Notes: a model not told the origin generated them from the sequence alone. 64,000 nt of DNA from Microbacterium aoyamense (GCF_023155855.1 NZ_JAKNUT010000001.1:930001-994000); one strand, 5' to 3'; positions 24,345 to 32,836 are shown, counted from the stretch's first letter. Numbers and translations: made by a program.

Positions 24345-25258
24345 GCCCTCGGGCGCGACGGGGGTGGGGCATCCTCGTCGCCTGCGCGTGTGTTCTGGCC
24401 GGAGGCATCCTCGCCGAGCGGTCGGAACTCCTCACCGAACTCGCGGCCGCGCAGCACGAGGTCGAGCGTCTCGACGGGCTGCTGGCGAGCGCCGAGCGCA
24501 CGGGAGCCGACCTCGGCGATGATCTCGCGCTGGTGCGCGGTGAGACGGCGGTCTACTCCGTGCTGCTCGATCGCCGCGAAGACTTCGTGAGTGCGGTCGC
24601 CGAGGCGAGCAGGGCGTTCGCCTCGGCGGAGGGAAAAGTGGATGTCTCGTCCGCACGCGCGAACGTGCTCGACGCGCAGGAGACCGTGCTCGACGAGCGA
24701 GAGGATGCCGCGACCGTCGCTGCAGCGAAGACCCAGGTCGACGAGATCACGGCCTCTGTCACGCAAGCCGTCGCCGCGTACGATGCCGAGCAGGCGCGCC
24801 TCGCCGCCGCGGCGGCAGCCGCACCCTCGGCCGGCGGGGGAGTCGTGCGTGCGAACGCACCGCTGCCGAGTGGTGCCTACGAGCGGGTGCGCGCGGCTCT
24901 CGACCGCGTGGGCGGAGGAGGAGTTCCGCTGCAGCAGTTCGACGGTGCGTGCGGCGGAGGAAGCGCCGCCGCATGCGCATCGTCGTCGGGGGTGATCTTC
25001 TTCACGGCAGGGCTCGCCGCCTGGTCGGACGCTCGGCTGCACTGGGCGATGGCGCATGAACTCGCGCACATCTTCCAGTTCCGCGTGTGGGGCCCGCTGC
25101 AGGCCTCGGGCTCCTACGCTGCGCTGTACGGCGGCAACATCGAGCTGCTTGCGAACTGCATGGCGGCTCACCGCGGGTACCCGAGCGGCTCCGTGTCGTG
25201 CTCGGGGGCGCAGATCGACTTCGGCGCTGCGATCTGGAGCGGGTACGTCCCGGGCTGA
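24341..25258 (+). CDS. Predicted membrane-anchored metallopeptidase (HELAH) with coiled coil
   Basis: 305 residues. N-terminal membrane helix at about 8-26, a long coiled coil at about 27-160 (TELAAAQHEVERLDGLLASA and following), a Gly/Ala-rich linker, and a C-terminal domain with MAHELAHIF. His 239, Glu 240 and His 243 form an HExxH zinc site, and Glu 268 in NIELLANC, 25 residues on, is placed as the third ligand in gluzincin-type peptidases. Four Cys in the last 110 residues may form disulfides. Peptidase activity is predicted only from the motif; I do not recognise the family. GTG 24341 overlaps the previous stop. Confidence 0.75.
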   Translation: MSPRARRGWGILVACACVLAGGILAERSELLTELAAAQHEVERLDGLLASAERTGADLGDDLALVRGETAVYSVLLDRREDFVSAVAEASRAFASAEGKVDVSSARANVLDAQETVLDEREDAATVAAAKTQVDEITASVTQAVAAYDAEQARLAAAAAAAPSAGGGVVRANAPLPSGAYERVRAALDRVGGGGVPLQQFDGACGGGSAAACASSSGVIFFTAGLAAWSDARLHWAMAHELAHIFQFRVWGPLQASGSYAALYGGNIELLANCMAAHRGYPSGSVSCSGAQIDFGAAIWSGYVPG

Positions 25259-25293
25259 CGCGCTTGTTATGCTTGCGGTGCGTCCGTTCGCAC

Positions 25294-25364
25294 GGGGATG
25301 TAGTTCAATGGCAGAACTTCAGCTTCCCAAGCTGATAGCGCGGGTTCGATTCCCGTCATCCCCT
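25294..25364 (+). tRNA. tRNA-Gly (anticodon CCC)
   Basis: Folds as a full cloverleaf: acceptor GGGGATG/CATCCCC, D arm GTTC..GAAC, anticodon stem TCAGC/GCTGA with loop TTCCCAA (anticodon CCC, reads GGG), and a T arm with TTCGATT. The discriminator is T; no CCA is encoded. A promoter -10 TATGCT lies at 25267-25272. Confidence 0.95.
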
Positions 25365-25454
25365 CCAGAGGTCCGAGGTGTCGCCGCAGGCGGCGCGTCG
25401 GGCCTTTCGTGCGCGTTGCCGTAGGAACGGATCGCGTGTGCGGCGATCCCGGAT

Positions 25455-25625
25455 CTAGGCGTCGTCGACGGCGTACGTCGGCCATCCGTAGGACATCGGC
25501 GAGATCCACGTGCGCCAGGCGCGGCCGCTGCGGGCATCGCCGGAGTCGTCGCGGTCGCGCGAGCGCGATGTCGGAGCGCGGTGCGCCGGGCGGGGGAAGT
25601 GTTGCGCGGTACCGGAGTCGTCCAT
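25455..25625 (-). CDS. Small basic protein, unknown function
   Basis: 56 residues: MDDSGTAQHFPRPAHRAPTS, then an Arg/Asp/Ser-rich middle and an aromatic end WRTWISPMSYGWPTY plus AVDDA. The ATG at 25625-25623 is preceded by AGGAGA at 6 nt, a proper ribosome site on this strand, which supports a real gene although it is short. It converges on the tRNA-Gly gene. The aromatic C-terminus is likely conserved and the middle disordered. I do not recognise it. The rest of the 540-nt gap between tRNA and the IclR gene shows no other gene. Confidence 0.6.
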   Translation of the reverse strand: MDDSGTAQHFPRPAHRAPTSRSRDRDDSGDARSGRAWRTWISPMSYGWPTYAVDDA

Positions 25626-25904
25626 GGTTCTCCTGGTCGGGACCGCCCTGAGCGGCCGGATCATACGACGCTTGTCGGGCGCGTGATCGAGGATGGGTGG
25701 TGCGCGGTAGGGAGCAAGCTACGGGGTGATCGTTTCGAACGCATGCCCGCGTGTTGCGCGTCTGTGACATCGCTCGCGGCTGCGCGGCTGTTCACCTGTA
25801 CTCTCGGGTGATTGATAAGCTGGACCATTGAGTGGACCGCCTCGGGCGCCACGATTCACGCAGGCGAGTCGAACGCGTGACCGGTCCGTCGGATGGGATG
25901 TGCT

Positions 25905-26702
25905 GTGAGCGAGCTGGGCCTGGTCAGCAAGACCGTCGCGGTACTGAGGGTCGTCGCGGCGCATCCGGAGGGGATCGGGCTCTCCGAGGTCGCTCGCACG
26001 TCCGGGCTCGCGAAGGCGACATGTCACCGCGTCTTGGCGGTGCTGCAGGGCGAGGGCTGGCTCGACCTCGACCCGGAGACCCGCCGCTTCCGCACCTCAC
26101 TGACCCTGTCCCTTCTCTTCCACCGCGATCTCAGCGGCGGCGCCATGGTCGACTTCGCCCGCTCGATCCTCCGCGATCTCGCCTCGACCGTCCGCGAGAC
26201 GGTCGGACTCGACCGGTTGGACGGCGCCACCGTCGTCGTGATGGCAGAGGTGGCCGGTCCGCATGTGATCGGCCACGCGGTACGACCCGTTCCCCGCCTT
26301 CAGGATCCGTGGCGGACCTCCACGGGCAAGGTGTTGCTCGCCTGGCGCGACGCAGACGTCGTGCGTCCAGCGTTCGAGTCCGCCGCGGTGCGGAACCAGG
26401 CGGGACGATACGCGACCTGGCGCGACTTCGTGGACGAGCTCGAAAGAGTCCGTGAGCAAGGCTATTCGACGGCGTACGACGATCTCGAGACGGGCCTGGC
26501 CGCTGTTGCGGCGCCGATTTGGGTCGACGGACGTGTCGAGTACGCCGTCTGGGTCGGCGGGCCGACCTACCGAATCACTCCGGAGGCCTTCGGTGGTCTG
26601 GCCGAGACGGTGATCGAAGTCGCGACCCACTTGGGCGATGTGCTCACTCGAGCCCGCCGAGCCGGCGGCTCTTTCGACCTCAGTGGCGTCGGACAGGCCT
26701 GA
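25905..26702 (+). CDS. IclR-family regulator of the catabolic cluster
   Basis: 265 residues from GTG 25905 (ATG 25893 is possible). Winged helix at about 8-70 (TVAVLRVVAAHPEGIGLSEV then ARTSGLAKATCHRVLAVL) and an IclR effector domain at about 85-255 with RETVGLDRLDGATVVVMAEV and YSTAYDDLETGLAAVAAP. IclR proteins bind small aromatic or aliphatic acids and repress or activate nearby catabolic operons. It lies just before the roughly 19-kb plus-strand cluster, whose promoter has a TGAACC-n3-GGTTCA palindrome, the best candidate for its operator. Confidence 0.9.
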   Translation: MSELGLVSKTVAVLRVVAAHPEGIGLSEVARTSGLAKATCHRVLAVLQGEGWLDLDPETRRFRTSLTLSLLFHRDLSGGAMVDFARSILRDLASTVRETVGLDRLDGATVVVMAEVAGPHVIGHAVRPVPRLQDPWRTSTGKVLLAWRDADVVRPAFESAAVRNQAGRYATWRDFVDELERVREQGYSTAYDDLETGLAAVAAPIWVDGRVEYAVWVGGPTYRITPEAFGGLAETVIEVATHLGDVLTRARRAGGSFDLSGVGQA

Positions 26703-26839
26703 CACCGCTCTTCCCCGACATCCACGATCTGAACGGTCCGGCTCGCATCGGCGCGCCGGACCGTCGTGTTCCCTTGTCGCTCGGGGGCGGACCCGACGGA
26801 TTCTCTACGTTTCGAACTCGTTAATCCTCGATCCGCAGG

Positions 26840-26896
26840 TTGACCTCCTGGACACCACATGGTCATACTGACTCTTGTCAGTGAACCAACGGTTCA
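26840..26896 (+). promoter_or_regulatory. Promoter and operator of the catabolic cluster
   Basis: TTGACC (26840-26845), an 18-nt spacer and CATACT (26864-26869) form a reasonable promoter. Just downstream, TGAACC-AAC-GGTTCA (26882-26896) is a perfect inverted repeat placed to block elongation or initiation. A GTGGGAG ribosome site at 26912-26918 follows. It lies 222 nt after the IclR gene and before the first catabolic gene. Confidence 0.65.
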
Positions 26897-26923
26897 GTCA
26901 CAGAACCACCAGTGGGAGTCGTC

Positions 26924-27478
26924 GTGCAGTTGTCCGTCCGAAAGCGCATCAGCCACCGTGAGGTCGTCTCGTCCGAGAACGGACGGCCGGTGGACGGTCT
27001 TGTGATCGCCTGGTTCGCGGTCGTCATCGAGAACCCCTTTCCCGCGGAGTACGTCGCCGACCTCGTCACCCTCGCCGATGCCGTCGGCGAAGAGCTGGGC
27101 GACCTCGTCGGCCCGCCGTGCGTTGAGCTGCTCGGGGCCGAGGTCGAAGCGTTCGGCAAGGCGGCCCTCGTCGGGATCGACGGTGAGGTCGAGCATGGCT
27201 CCGCTCTGATCCACAACCTCCGCTTCGGAAATCGCTTCCGTGCCGCGGCGGGCGGTGACACGCTGCTCCCGGCGGCTGAGAAGGTCGGACTCCCGGGACA
27301 GTCGATCGATGTGCCGATCAAGCACAAGCTCGACGCCACGACGCGATCGCATCACCAGACCGTCACACTCATGATCCCCGACGCTCCGCGCCCGCGTGAG
27401 ATCGTCGTCGCTGCCGTCGCCGCATCCGGTGGACGACCGCTGGCGCGGCTGGCCACCTTCGGAGCGGAGGTCGCGTGA
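26924..27478 (+). CDS. DUF1185/AA_synth-family protein
   Basis: 184 residues. Recognisable stretches are VIAWFAVVIENPFPAEYV, LLGAEVEAFGKAALVGIDGE, IDVPIKHKLDATTRSHHQT and IPDAPRPREIVVAAVAASGG, the conserved blocks of PF06684. Structures of this family have been described as a variant of the chorismate mutase fold, with a suggested role in amino-acid metabolism; no reaction is firmly known. First gene of the catabolic cluster. GTG 26924 is 5 nt after GGGAG. Its stop overlaps the start of the aminotransferase gene. Confidence 0.88.
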   Translation: MQLSVRKRISHREVVSSENGRPVDGLVIAWFAVVIENPFPAEYVADLVTLADAVGEELGDLVGPPCVELLGAEVEAFGKAALVGIDGEVEHGSALIHNLRFGNRFRAAAGGDTLLPAAEKVGLPGQSIDVPIKHKLDATTRSHHQTVTLMIPDAPRPREIVVAAVAASGGRPLARLATFGAEVA

Positions 27479-28830
27479 TGACGGCGGAGTGGACAACGGA
27501 GCGACTGCTCGAGTCGGATCGACGTCACGTCATCCGCTCCTGGTCGGTGCAGGGCATCCGCGCCAAGGTCGCGGTCGCGGGCGGTGAGGGCTCGTGGTTC
27601 TGGGACACCGAGGGGAATCGCTACCTCGACTTCCAGTCTCAGCTCGTCAATCTCAATCTCGGCCACCAGCACCCGCGCATGATCCAGGCGATCAGTCGCC
27701 AGGCAGAGCAGCTCTCGTACATCGGCCCGAGCTTCGCCGAGCGCTCGCGGACGGAACTCGCCGAGATGATCGCCGACGTCGCCCCGGGCGACCTCTCGAT
27801 GAGCTTCTTCACGACGGGCGGAGCCGAGGCGAACGAGTCCGCCATCCGTCTCGCGCGCCACATGACCGGGCGACAGAAGATCGTGGCCCGCTACCGCTCC
27901 TATCACGGCGCCACCGCGGGAGCCCTGAGCGCCACCGGCGACCCGCGGCACAACGCGGGGGAGCCGGGTGTGCCGGGCGTCGTGCGGATGTTCGATCCCT
28001 ACACGTACCGGACCCCGAGCGGACAGCCACCGGAGTCCTGTCCCGTCTGTCTGGGAGCTCCGCACTTCGAGGAGATCCTCGGCTACGAGGATCCATCAAC
28101 CGTCGCGGCGGTGATCCTCGAGCCCATCACCGGGACCAACGGCATCCTCGTCCCGCCGGACGGGTACCTGCGATCGATCCGCGAGACGTGCGACAAGTAC
28201 GGGATCATGCTCATCGCCGACGAGGTCATGTCGGGCTACGGCCGCACGGGCGAGTGGTTCGCCGTGGATCACTGGGACGTGGTGCCCGACATCCTCACCA
28301 GCGCGAAGGGCCTCAACTCGGGTTACGTGCCGCTTGGTGCCATGACCGTCGGCGATCGTGCTCGGGACTGGCTCAACCGCAACAAGCTCTGGGCGGGCCA
28401 GACTTACGCGGGGCACCCGCTCGCGTGCGCGTCTGCGGTCGAGTCGCTCAAGATCATCGAAGAGGAGCGCATCCTCGACAATGTGCGGGAGCAGGGCGCC
28501 CGCCTCGACGCGGGACTTCGCCTGCTCGCGGAGCGGTATCCGATGATCGGAGACGTCCGCGGCCGCGGCCTCTTCTACGGCGTCGAATTCGTGCGCGACC
28601 GCGAGACGCGGGAACCTCTCGTCCCGTTCAACGGACCGGCCGGCCCGATGAGCCGCATGGTCGAGGACGCGTGGCAGCGCGGGCTTTACCTGAGTTCGAA
28701 CAACAACATCCTCCGGCTCACCCCGCCGCTCGTGGTCCAGCCCGAAGAGATCGACATCGCCCTCGGCGTGCTCGACGAGGTCATCGGGCTCGCCCAGGCT
28801 CGCTTCGACGACGGGAAGGACCAGTCGTGA
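27475..28830 (+). CDS. Class III aminotransferase (beta-amino acid/taurine type)
   Basis: 451 residues. PLP-binding parts are FFTTGGAEANESAIRLAR, YRSYHGATAGAL, LIADEVMSGYGRTGEWFA and ILTSAKGLNSGYVPLGA with the Schiff-base Lys. The EPITGTNGILVPPDGYL and WDVVPDI segments resemble omega-amino acid:pyruvate and taurine:pyruvate aminotransferases. It would turn a terminal amine (such as beta-alanine, an aminosulfonate or similar) into an aldehyde for the dehydrogenase encoded next. The CPVCLG pair in the middle is unusual. Start GTG 27475 overlaps the preceding stop; ATG 27478 is equally possible. Confidence 0.9.
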   Translation: MMTAEWTTERLLESDRRHVIRSWSVQGIRAKVAVAGGEGSWFWDTEGNRYLDFQSQLVNLNLGHQHPRMIQAISRQAEQLSYIGPSFAERSRTELAEMIADVAPGDLSMSFFTTGGAEANESAIRLARHMTGRQKIVARYRSYHGATAGALSATGDPRHNAGEPGVPGVVRMFDPYTYRTPSGQPPESCPVCLGAPHFEEILGYEDPSTVAAVILEPITGTNGILVPPDGYLRSIRETCDKYGIMLIADEVMSGYGRTGEWFAVDHWDVVPDILTSAKGLNSGYVPLGAMTVGDRARDWLNRNKLWAGQTYAGHPLACASAVESLKIIEEERILDNVREQGARLDAGLRLLAERYPMIGDVRGRGLFYGVEFVRDRETREPLVPFNGPAGPMSRMVEDAWQRGLYLSSNNNILRLTPPLVVQPEEIDIALGVLDEVIGLAQARFDDGKDQS

Positions 28831-30296
28831 CAACCCCACGCTTCGGACACGTGATCGACGGCGTCCCGCAGATCGACGATGCCGCCGACTACTTCCCGTC
28901 GTACGACCCGCTCACCGGGACGCCCTGGGCAGAGGTGCGTCGTGGTACTCCGCAGGATGTGGATGCCGCGGTCTTCGCCGCGGAGGCGGCGTTCGCTACC
29001 TGGCGCCTGACCGGCCCATCCGAGCGCGCGGAACTGTTGTGGGCACTGAGCGAGAAGCTGCATGAGCACACCGAGGAGATCGCGCAGCTCGAAGCCCGCG
29101 ACATCGGCAAGGTCATCCGCGAGATGCGCGGACAGATCGTGGCGCTGCGCCGCTACTACAAGTACTACTCGAGCCTCGCGCAGCATCTCGACGGTCGACT
29201 GATCGTGCACGACGACCCTGCGATCGTGAACTACACACGTCGCGACCCCTATGGCGTCATCGCCATCATTCCCGCGTTCAACAGCCCCGTCGCGCTCACC
29301 AGCTGGGCGTTGGGGCCCGCCCTGGCGGCCGGCAACACGGTGGTGATCAAGCCTCCCGAGGTGGCATCGGCATCCCTGGTGCGCTTCGCGGAGCTCTTCC
29401 ACGAGGCGGGATTCCCGCGGGGAGTCGTCAACGTCGTCACAGGGTTGGGGGCCGAGGCGGGCGACGCGCTCGTCGCCCATCGCGGCGTACGCAAGGTCTT
29501 CTTCACCGGCGGAGTGGAATCGGGTCGCACCGTAGCCGCACGTGCCGGCAGCGAGCTCAAGCCCACGGTGCTCGAGCTCGGTGGCAAGTCGGCCAACATC
29601 GTGTTCGACTCGCCGGACCTCGATTCGGTTGTGAACGGGGTGGTCTCGGGAATCTTCGCGGCCACCGGTCAGACGTGCATCGCCGGCTCGCGCCTGCTCG
29701 TGCAGGAAGACATCGCCGACGAGCTGGTGGATCGCCTCGCCGAGCGGGCGGGTCGCATCGTGCTCGGCGACCCGCAGCTGGACGAGACGGAGATGGGACC
29801 ACTCAGTCAGACGAAGATCCTCGACGGCGTGGAGCAGCGCGTCGCGAAGGCGATCGACGACGGCGTGGAGGTCCGTGCCGGAGGCAAGCGCCCCGACCGC
29901 CCTGGCTGGTTCTATGAGCCGACCGTGCTCGACCGCGTCACCAACGACATGGAGGTCGCGCGCACCGAGCTGTTCGGCCCCGTTCTCTCGGTCATCCGCT
30001 TCGAGGAGGAGGCGGAGGCGGTCGCGATCGCGAACGACAGCGACTTCGGACTCGCGGCCGGCGTTTGGACCCGCGATCTGGGCAAGGCGCATCGTGTCGC
30101 CGCGGCGCTCGATGCCGGCACGGTGTGGGTAAACATGTACCGCGCGGTGTCGTATCGCAGTCCGTTCGGCGGGCGGCGCGACAGCGGATACGGCCGCGAG
30201 AACGGCCTCGAGGGCCTCGCCGAGGTGACCCAGGCCAAGAGCGTCTGGATCGAGACTTCCGGCCACGCCACCTCCGACCCCTTCGCGATGCGGTGA
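28827..30296 (+). CDS. NAD(P)-dependent aldehyde dehydrogenase
   Basis: 489 residues, full ALDH length. The catalytic Cys 284 is in ATGQTCIAGSR, the general base Glu 250 in LELGGKSANIVF, and IIPAFNSPVALTSWALGPAL is the coenzyme-domain helix. GTG 28827 overlaps the aminotransferase stop (GTGA). It likely oxidises the semialdehyde produced by the aminotransferase or by the downstream ThDP decarboxylase. The exact aldehyde (malonate semialdehyde, sulfoacetaldehyde or another) cannot be told from sequence. Confidence 0.92.
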   Translation: MTTPRFGHVIDGVPQIDDAADYFPSYDPLTGTPWAEVRRGTPQDVDAAVFAAEAAFATWRLTGPSERAELLWALSEKLHEHTEEIAQLEARDIGKVIREMRGQIVALRRYYKYYSSLAQHLDGRLIVHDDPAIVNYTRRDPYGVIAIIPAFNSPVALTSWALGPALAAGNTVVIKPPEVASASLVRFAELFHEAGFPRGVVNVVTGLGAEAGDALVAHRGVRKVFFTGGVESGRTVAARAGSELKPTVLELGGKSANIVFDSPDLDSVVNGVVSGIFAATGQTCIAGSRLLVQEDIADELVDRLAERAGRIVLGDPQLDETEMGPLSQTKILDGVEQRVAKAIDDGVEVRAGGKRPDRPGWFYEPTVLDRVTNDMEVARTELFGPVLSVIRFEEEAEAVAIANDSDFGLAAGVWTRDLGKAHRVAAALDAGTVWVNMYRAVSYRSPFGGRRDSGYGRENGLEGLAEVTQAKSVWIETSGHATSDPFAMR

Positions 30297-31555
30297 CGGC
30301 GATGACGACTCCTCCCATCGACACGACCGTGATCGAGCAGCGGTTCCTCGCCATCTGGAGCGAACTCGACGGCATCGGCCGCGAGCCCGACCCCGGCTCA
30401 GGCTTCGCGCGCTTCTCGTGGACCGAGGCCGATTTCGCGATGCGCGCGTGGTTCGTGCGCGAGGCGGAGGCGCTCGGGCTCGCGGTGCAGCGTGATCGCA
30501 ACGGCAACCTCTGGGCGTGGTGGGATCTGCCCTCGGCGGATCGCAGCGATGCCGTCGTCACGGGAAGCCACCTCGACAGCGTCCCCGGTGGAGGCGCCTT
30601 CGACGGTCCGCTCGGCGTCGTATCCGGACTCCTGGCCGTGGCGGAGCTGAAGCGTCGCGGTGTCACCCCGACGCGAGCGATCGCGGTCGTGGACTTCACC
30701 GACGAAGAGGGCGCGCGCTTCGGCATCCCGTGCATGGGAAGCCGTCTGCTCACGGGTGAGCTCGACCCCGAGCTGATCCGCTCGCGCACCGACGGTGCCG
30801 GCATCACGCTCGCCGAGGCCTTCGCGGCCGCGGGAGTCGAGCCCGACGAGATCGGTGCGGATGCCGAGCTGCTCGCCTCCGTCGGGGCGTACGTCGAGCT
30901 GCACGTCGAACAGGGACGCGCGCTCGGTCCGCTCGGCGAGCCTCTGGGCCTCGCGACGGGGATCTGGCCGCATGGCCGCTGGCGCATCGACCTCGTGGGA
31001 GAGCCGAATCACGCCGGGACGACGCTCTTCGAGGATCGCCGGGACCCCATGCTCGTCGCGGCCGACCTCATCCACGCGGCCCGACGCGTCGCGACGGAGG
31101 ACGGTGGCAGGGCGACCGTGGCGAAGATGATCGTCATCCCCAACGTCACGAACGGCGTGCCGAGTTCCGTCACGGCGTGGCTGGACGCCCGCGCGGCGAC
31201 CGACGAGCACGTGAGTGCGCTCGTCAGCCGCGTCCTCGAGGTCGTCGACGCGTCGGCAGCGGAGCACCGCATCGACGTCGCGGTCACCAACGAGAGCTTC
31301 ACCTCCGTCGTGAGCTTCGACGCCGATCTCACAGCGCGCCTGGACGCCCTGCTCGGCGGGGTGCCCATCATCCCCACCGCAGCCGGCCACGACGCCGGGT
31401 CGCTGTCGGCGCACGTGCCGACGGCCATGGTCTTCGTCCGCAACGAGACGGGCGCAAGTCACACCCCGCTGGAGACCGCCGAGACGTCGGACTGCGTGCG
31501 GGGAGTCGAGGCGCTCGCCCGAATCCTCGAGGATCTCGCGGGGTCCCGGGGATGA
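30293..31555 (+). CDS. M20-family N-carbamoyl-amino-acid hydrolase/allantoate amidohydrolase
   Basis: 420 residues. Zinc ligands and surroundings are visible in VTGSHLDSVPGGGAFDGPLG, VVDFTDEEGARFG, VELHVEQGRALG and GHDAGSLSAHVPTAM; the dimerisation domain contains GEPNHAGTT. This is the hydantoinase/carbamoylase branch of M20, which hydrolyses N-carbamoyl-beta-alanine, N-carbamoyl amino acids or allantoate, releasing CO2 and ammonia. In the cluster it would open a ureido compound to give the amine used by the aminotransferase. GTG 30293 overlaps the preceding stop. Confidence 0.9.
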   Translation: MTAMTTPPIDTTVIEQRFLAIWSELDGIGREPDPGSGFARFSWTEADFAMRAWFVREAEALGLAVQRDRNGNLWAWWDLPSADRSDAVVTGSHLDSVPGGGAFDGPLGVVSGLLAVAELKRRGVTPTRAIAVVDFTDEEGARFGIPCMGSRLLTGELDPELIRSRTDGAGITLAEAFAAAGVEPDEIGADAELLASVGAYVELHVEQGRALGPLGEPLGLATGIWPHGRWRIDLVGEPNHAGTTLFEDRRDPMLVAADLIHAARRVATEDGGRATVAKMIVIPNVTNGVPSSVTAWLDARAATDEHVSALVSRVLEVVDASAAEHRIDVAVTNESFTSVVSFDADLTARLDALLGGVPIIPTAAGHDAGSLSAHVPTAMVFVRNETGASHTPLETAETSDCVRGVEALARILEDLAGSRG

Positions 31556-31584
31556 GCGTCGGCCAAAGCGAGAGAGAGGCAGTG

Positions 31585-32103
31585 ATGACGGAAGAGACAT
31601 GGCAGGAGTCGATCGTGCGACTCATGAAGGAGCGGGGGGTCGCACAGGTGGCGTACGTGCCGGACGCGGGCCACTCGCACGCGATCCGCGCAGTAGAGGC
31701 CGACCCGGAGATCGAAGCCGTCGTGCTCACCACCGAGGAGGAGGGTGTCGCACTCGTGTGCGGTGCGCACCTCGGCGGCGATCGGGCGGTGCTTCTCATG
31801 CAGTCCAGCGGTGTCGGCAATTGCGTGAACATGTTCTCGCTGCTCACGGCTTGCCAGTTCCCATTCCTGACCCTCGTCACGATGCGCGGCGAGTACGCGG
31901 AGTTCCACCCCTGGCAGGTCCCGATGGGCCGCGCGGTGCCAGAAGCCTTCGAAATGATGGGCGTGAAGGTGATGCGCGCGGACAAGGCCGAGGACGTCGC
32001 CCCCACCATCGCGGCGGCGATGACGACGGCCTTCGATGCGAACGACCGCGTCGCCGTCCTCCTCGGTCAGAAACTCATCGGCGCGAAGAACTGGAACGAG
32101 TGA
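31585..32103 (+). CDS. Split ThDP-dependent decarboxylase, alpha (pyrimidine-binding) subunit
   Basis: 172 residues, corresponding to the N-terminal third of a ThDP decarboxylase. VAYVPDAGHSHAIRAVEADP and TTEEEGVALVCGAHLGGDR (with the Glu that activates the cofactor) and LLMQSSGVGNCVNMFS match the alpha chain of sulfopyruvate/phosphonopyruvate decarboxylases (ComD). ATG 31585 has GAGAGG 5 nt upstream; an ATG at 31552, overlapping the previous stop, would add 11 residues without family character. It functions only with the beta chain that follows 5 nt later. Confidence 0.88.
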   Translation: MTEETWQESIVRLMKERGVAQVAYVPDAGHSHAIRAVEADPEIEAVVLTTEEEGVALVCGAHLGGDRAVLLMQSSGVGNCVNMFSLLTACQFPFLTLVTMRGEYAEFHPWQVPMGRAVPEAFEMMGVKVMRADKAEDVAPTIAAAMTTAFDANDRVAVLLGQKLIGAKNWNE

Positions 32104-32108
32104 GCGAC

Positions 32109-32708
32109 ATGACGACGGATACTGCCGTAGAGGACCGCCTGGACCGCCGCGAGTTCGTCGCAGAACTGCTGCGCCGGACGCCGGATGCGCTTGTCGTGAC
32201 TGGACTCGGGTCGCCCGCATACGACGTGAACGCCGCGGGATACCGCGCGGAGAACTTCTTCCTCCTCGGCGCGATGGGCGGTGCGGTGCCCTGCGCGCTG
32301 GGACTCGCCATCGCCCAGCCGGAGCGGTCGGTCGTGGTGGTCACCGGCGATGGAGAGCACCTCATGAACGTCGGCGCGCTCGCCGTCGTCGGGGTCAAGA
32401 AGCCCAAGAACCTCACGATCGTCGTTCTCGACAACGGATTCTTCGCCGAGACGGGCATGCAGCCCAGCCACTCCGGCCTCGGCACGGACCTGGCCGCCAT
32501 CGCACGGGGGTTCGGGCTCGGCGACGCGACGGTCGTAGAAACGATGGATGCCGTCGACGAGGTGGCGCGCAAGATCGCCGCCCGCGACGGTGCCGCCTAC
32601 TTCCACGTGCTCATCTCCACCGCCCACCAGAAGCGATCGCTGCCCTCCCGGGACGGTGTGACGAACAAGGTGCGATTCCGGGCCGCGCTCGGATTGGAGA
32701 CCTACTGA
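32109..32708 (+). CDS. Split ThDP-dependent decarboxylase, beta (diphosphate-binding) subunit
   Basis: 199 residues. The ThDP-binding motif runs from VVTGDGEHLMNVG to VVLDNGFFAETG (GDG...N, about 30 residues). LGAMGGAVPCALGLAIAQPE is the ComE-like segment that precedes it. Together with the alpha chain it should decarboxylate a 2-oxo acid such as 3-sulfopyruvate, phosphonopyruvate or a relative to an aldehyde, with the upstream ALDH as a plausible next step. A GTG at 32100 overlapping the alpha stop is an alternative start. Confidence 0.88.
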   Translation: MTTDTAVEDRLDRREFVAELLRRTPDALVVTGLGSPAYDVNAAGYRAENFFLLGAMGGAVPCALGLAIAQPERSVVVVTGDGEHLMNVGALAVVGVKKPKNLTIVVLDNGFFAETGMQPSHSGLGTDLAAIARGFGLGDATVVETMDAVDEVARKIAARDGAAYFHVLISTAHQKRSLPSRDGVTNKVRFRAALGLETY

Positions 32709-32782
32709 CCGGCATCCCGCAGGACACCACAGGCTTGGCTGCTCCACCCGTGTCGCCGACAGCGCGACGGACAGCCGACATC

Positions 32783-32836
32783 GACTGGGCAGGAGCCCCT
32801 GCGCAGTCATCCACGAGATCAGCGCTATCACGCTGA
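32783..32836 (+). terminator. Hairpin and small palindrome between decarboxylase and importer genes
   Basis: GACTGGGCAGG (32783-32793) pairs with CCTGCGCAGTC (32798-32808) over 11 positions with one mismatch and an AGCC loop. A second small palindrome, TCAGCG-n6-CGCTGA (32819-32836), lies just before the ribosome site GAGAGGGAAG. The 150-nt gap is the largest break within the cluster, so this could be a partial terminator, an RNA end-point or an operator for a separate importer promoter. Confidence 0.5.

Noticed and set aside
32783-32836. LacI-type operator in front of the sugar-type importer
   Set aside because: The TCAGCG/CGCTGA palindrome is short and the cluster contains no LacI regulator, so it is only noted with the hairpin.
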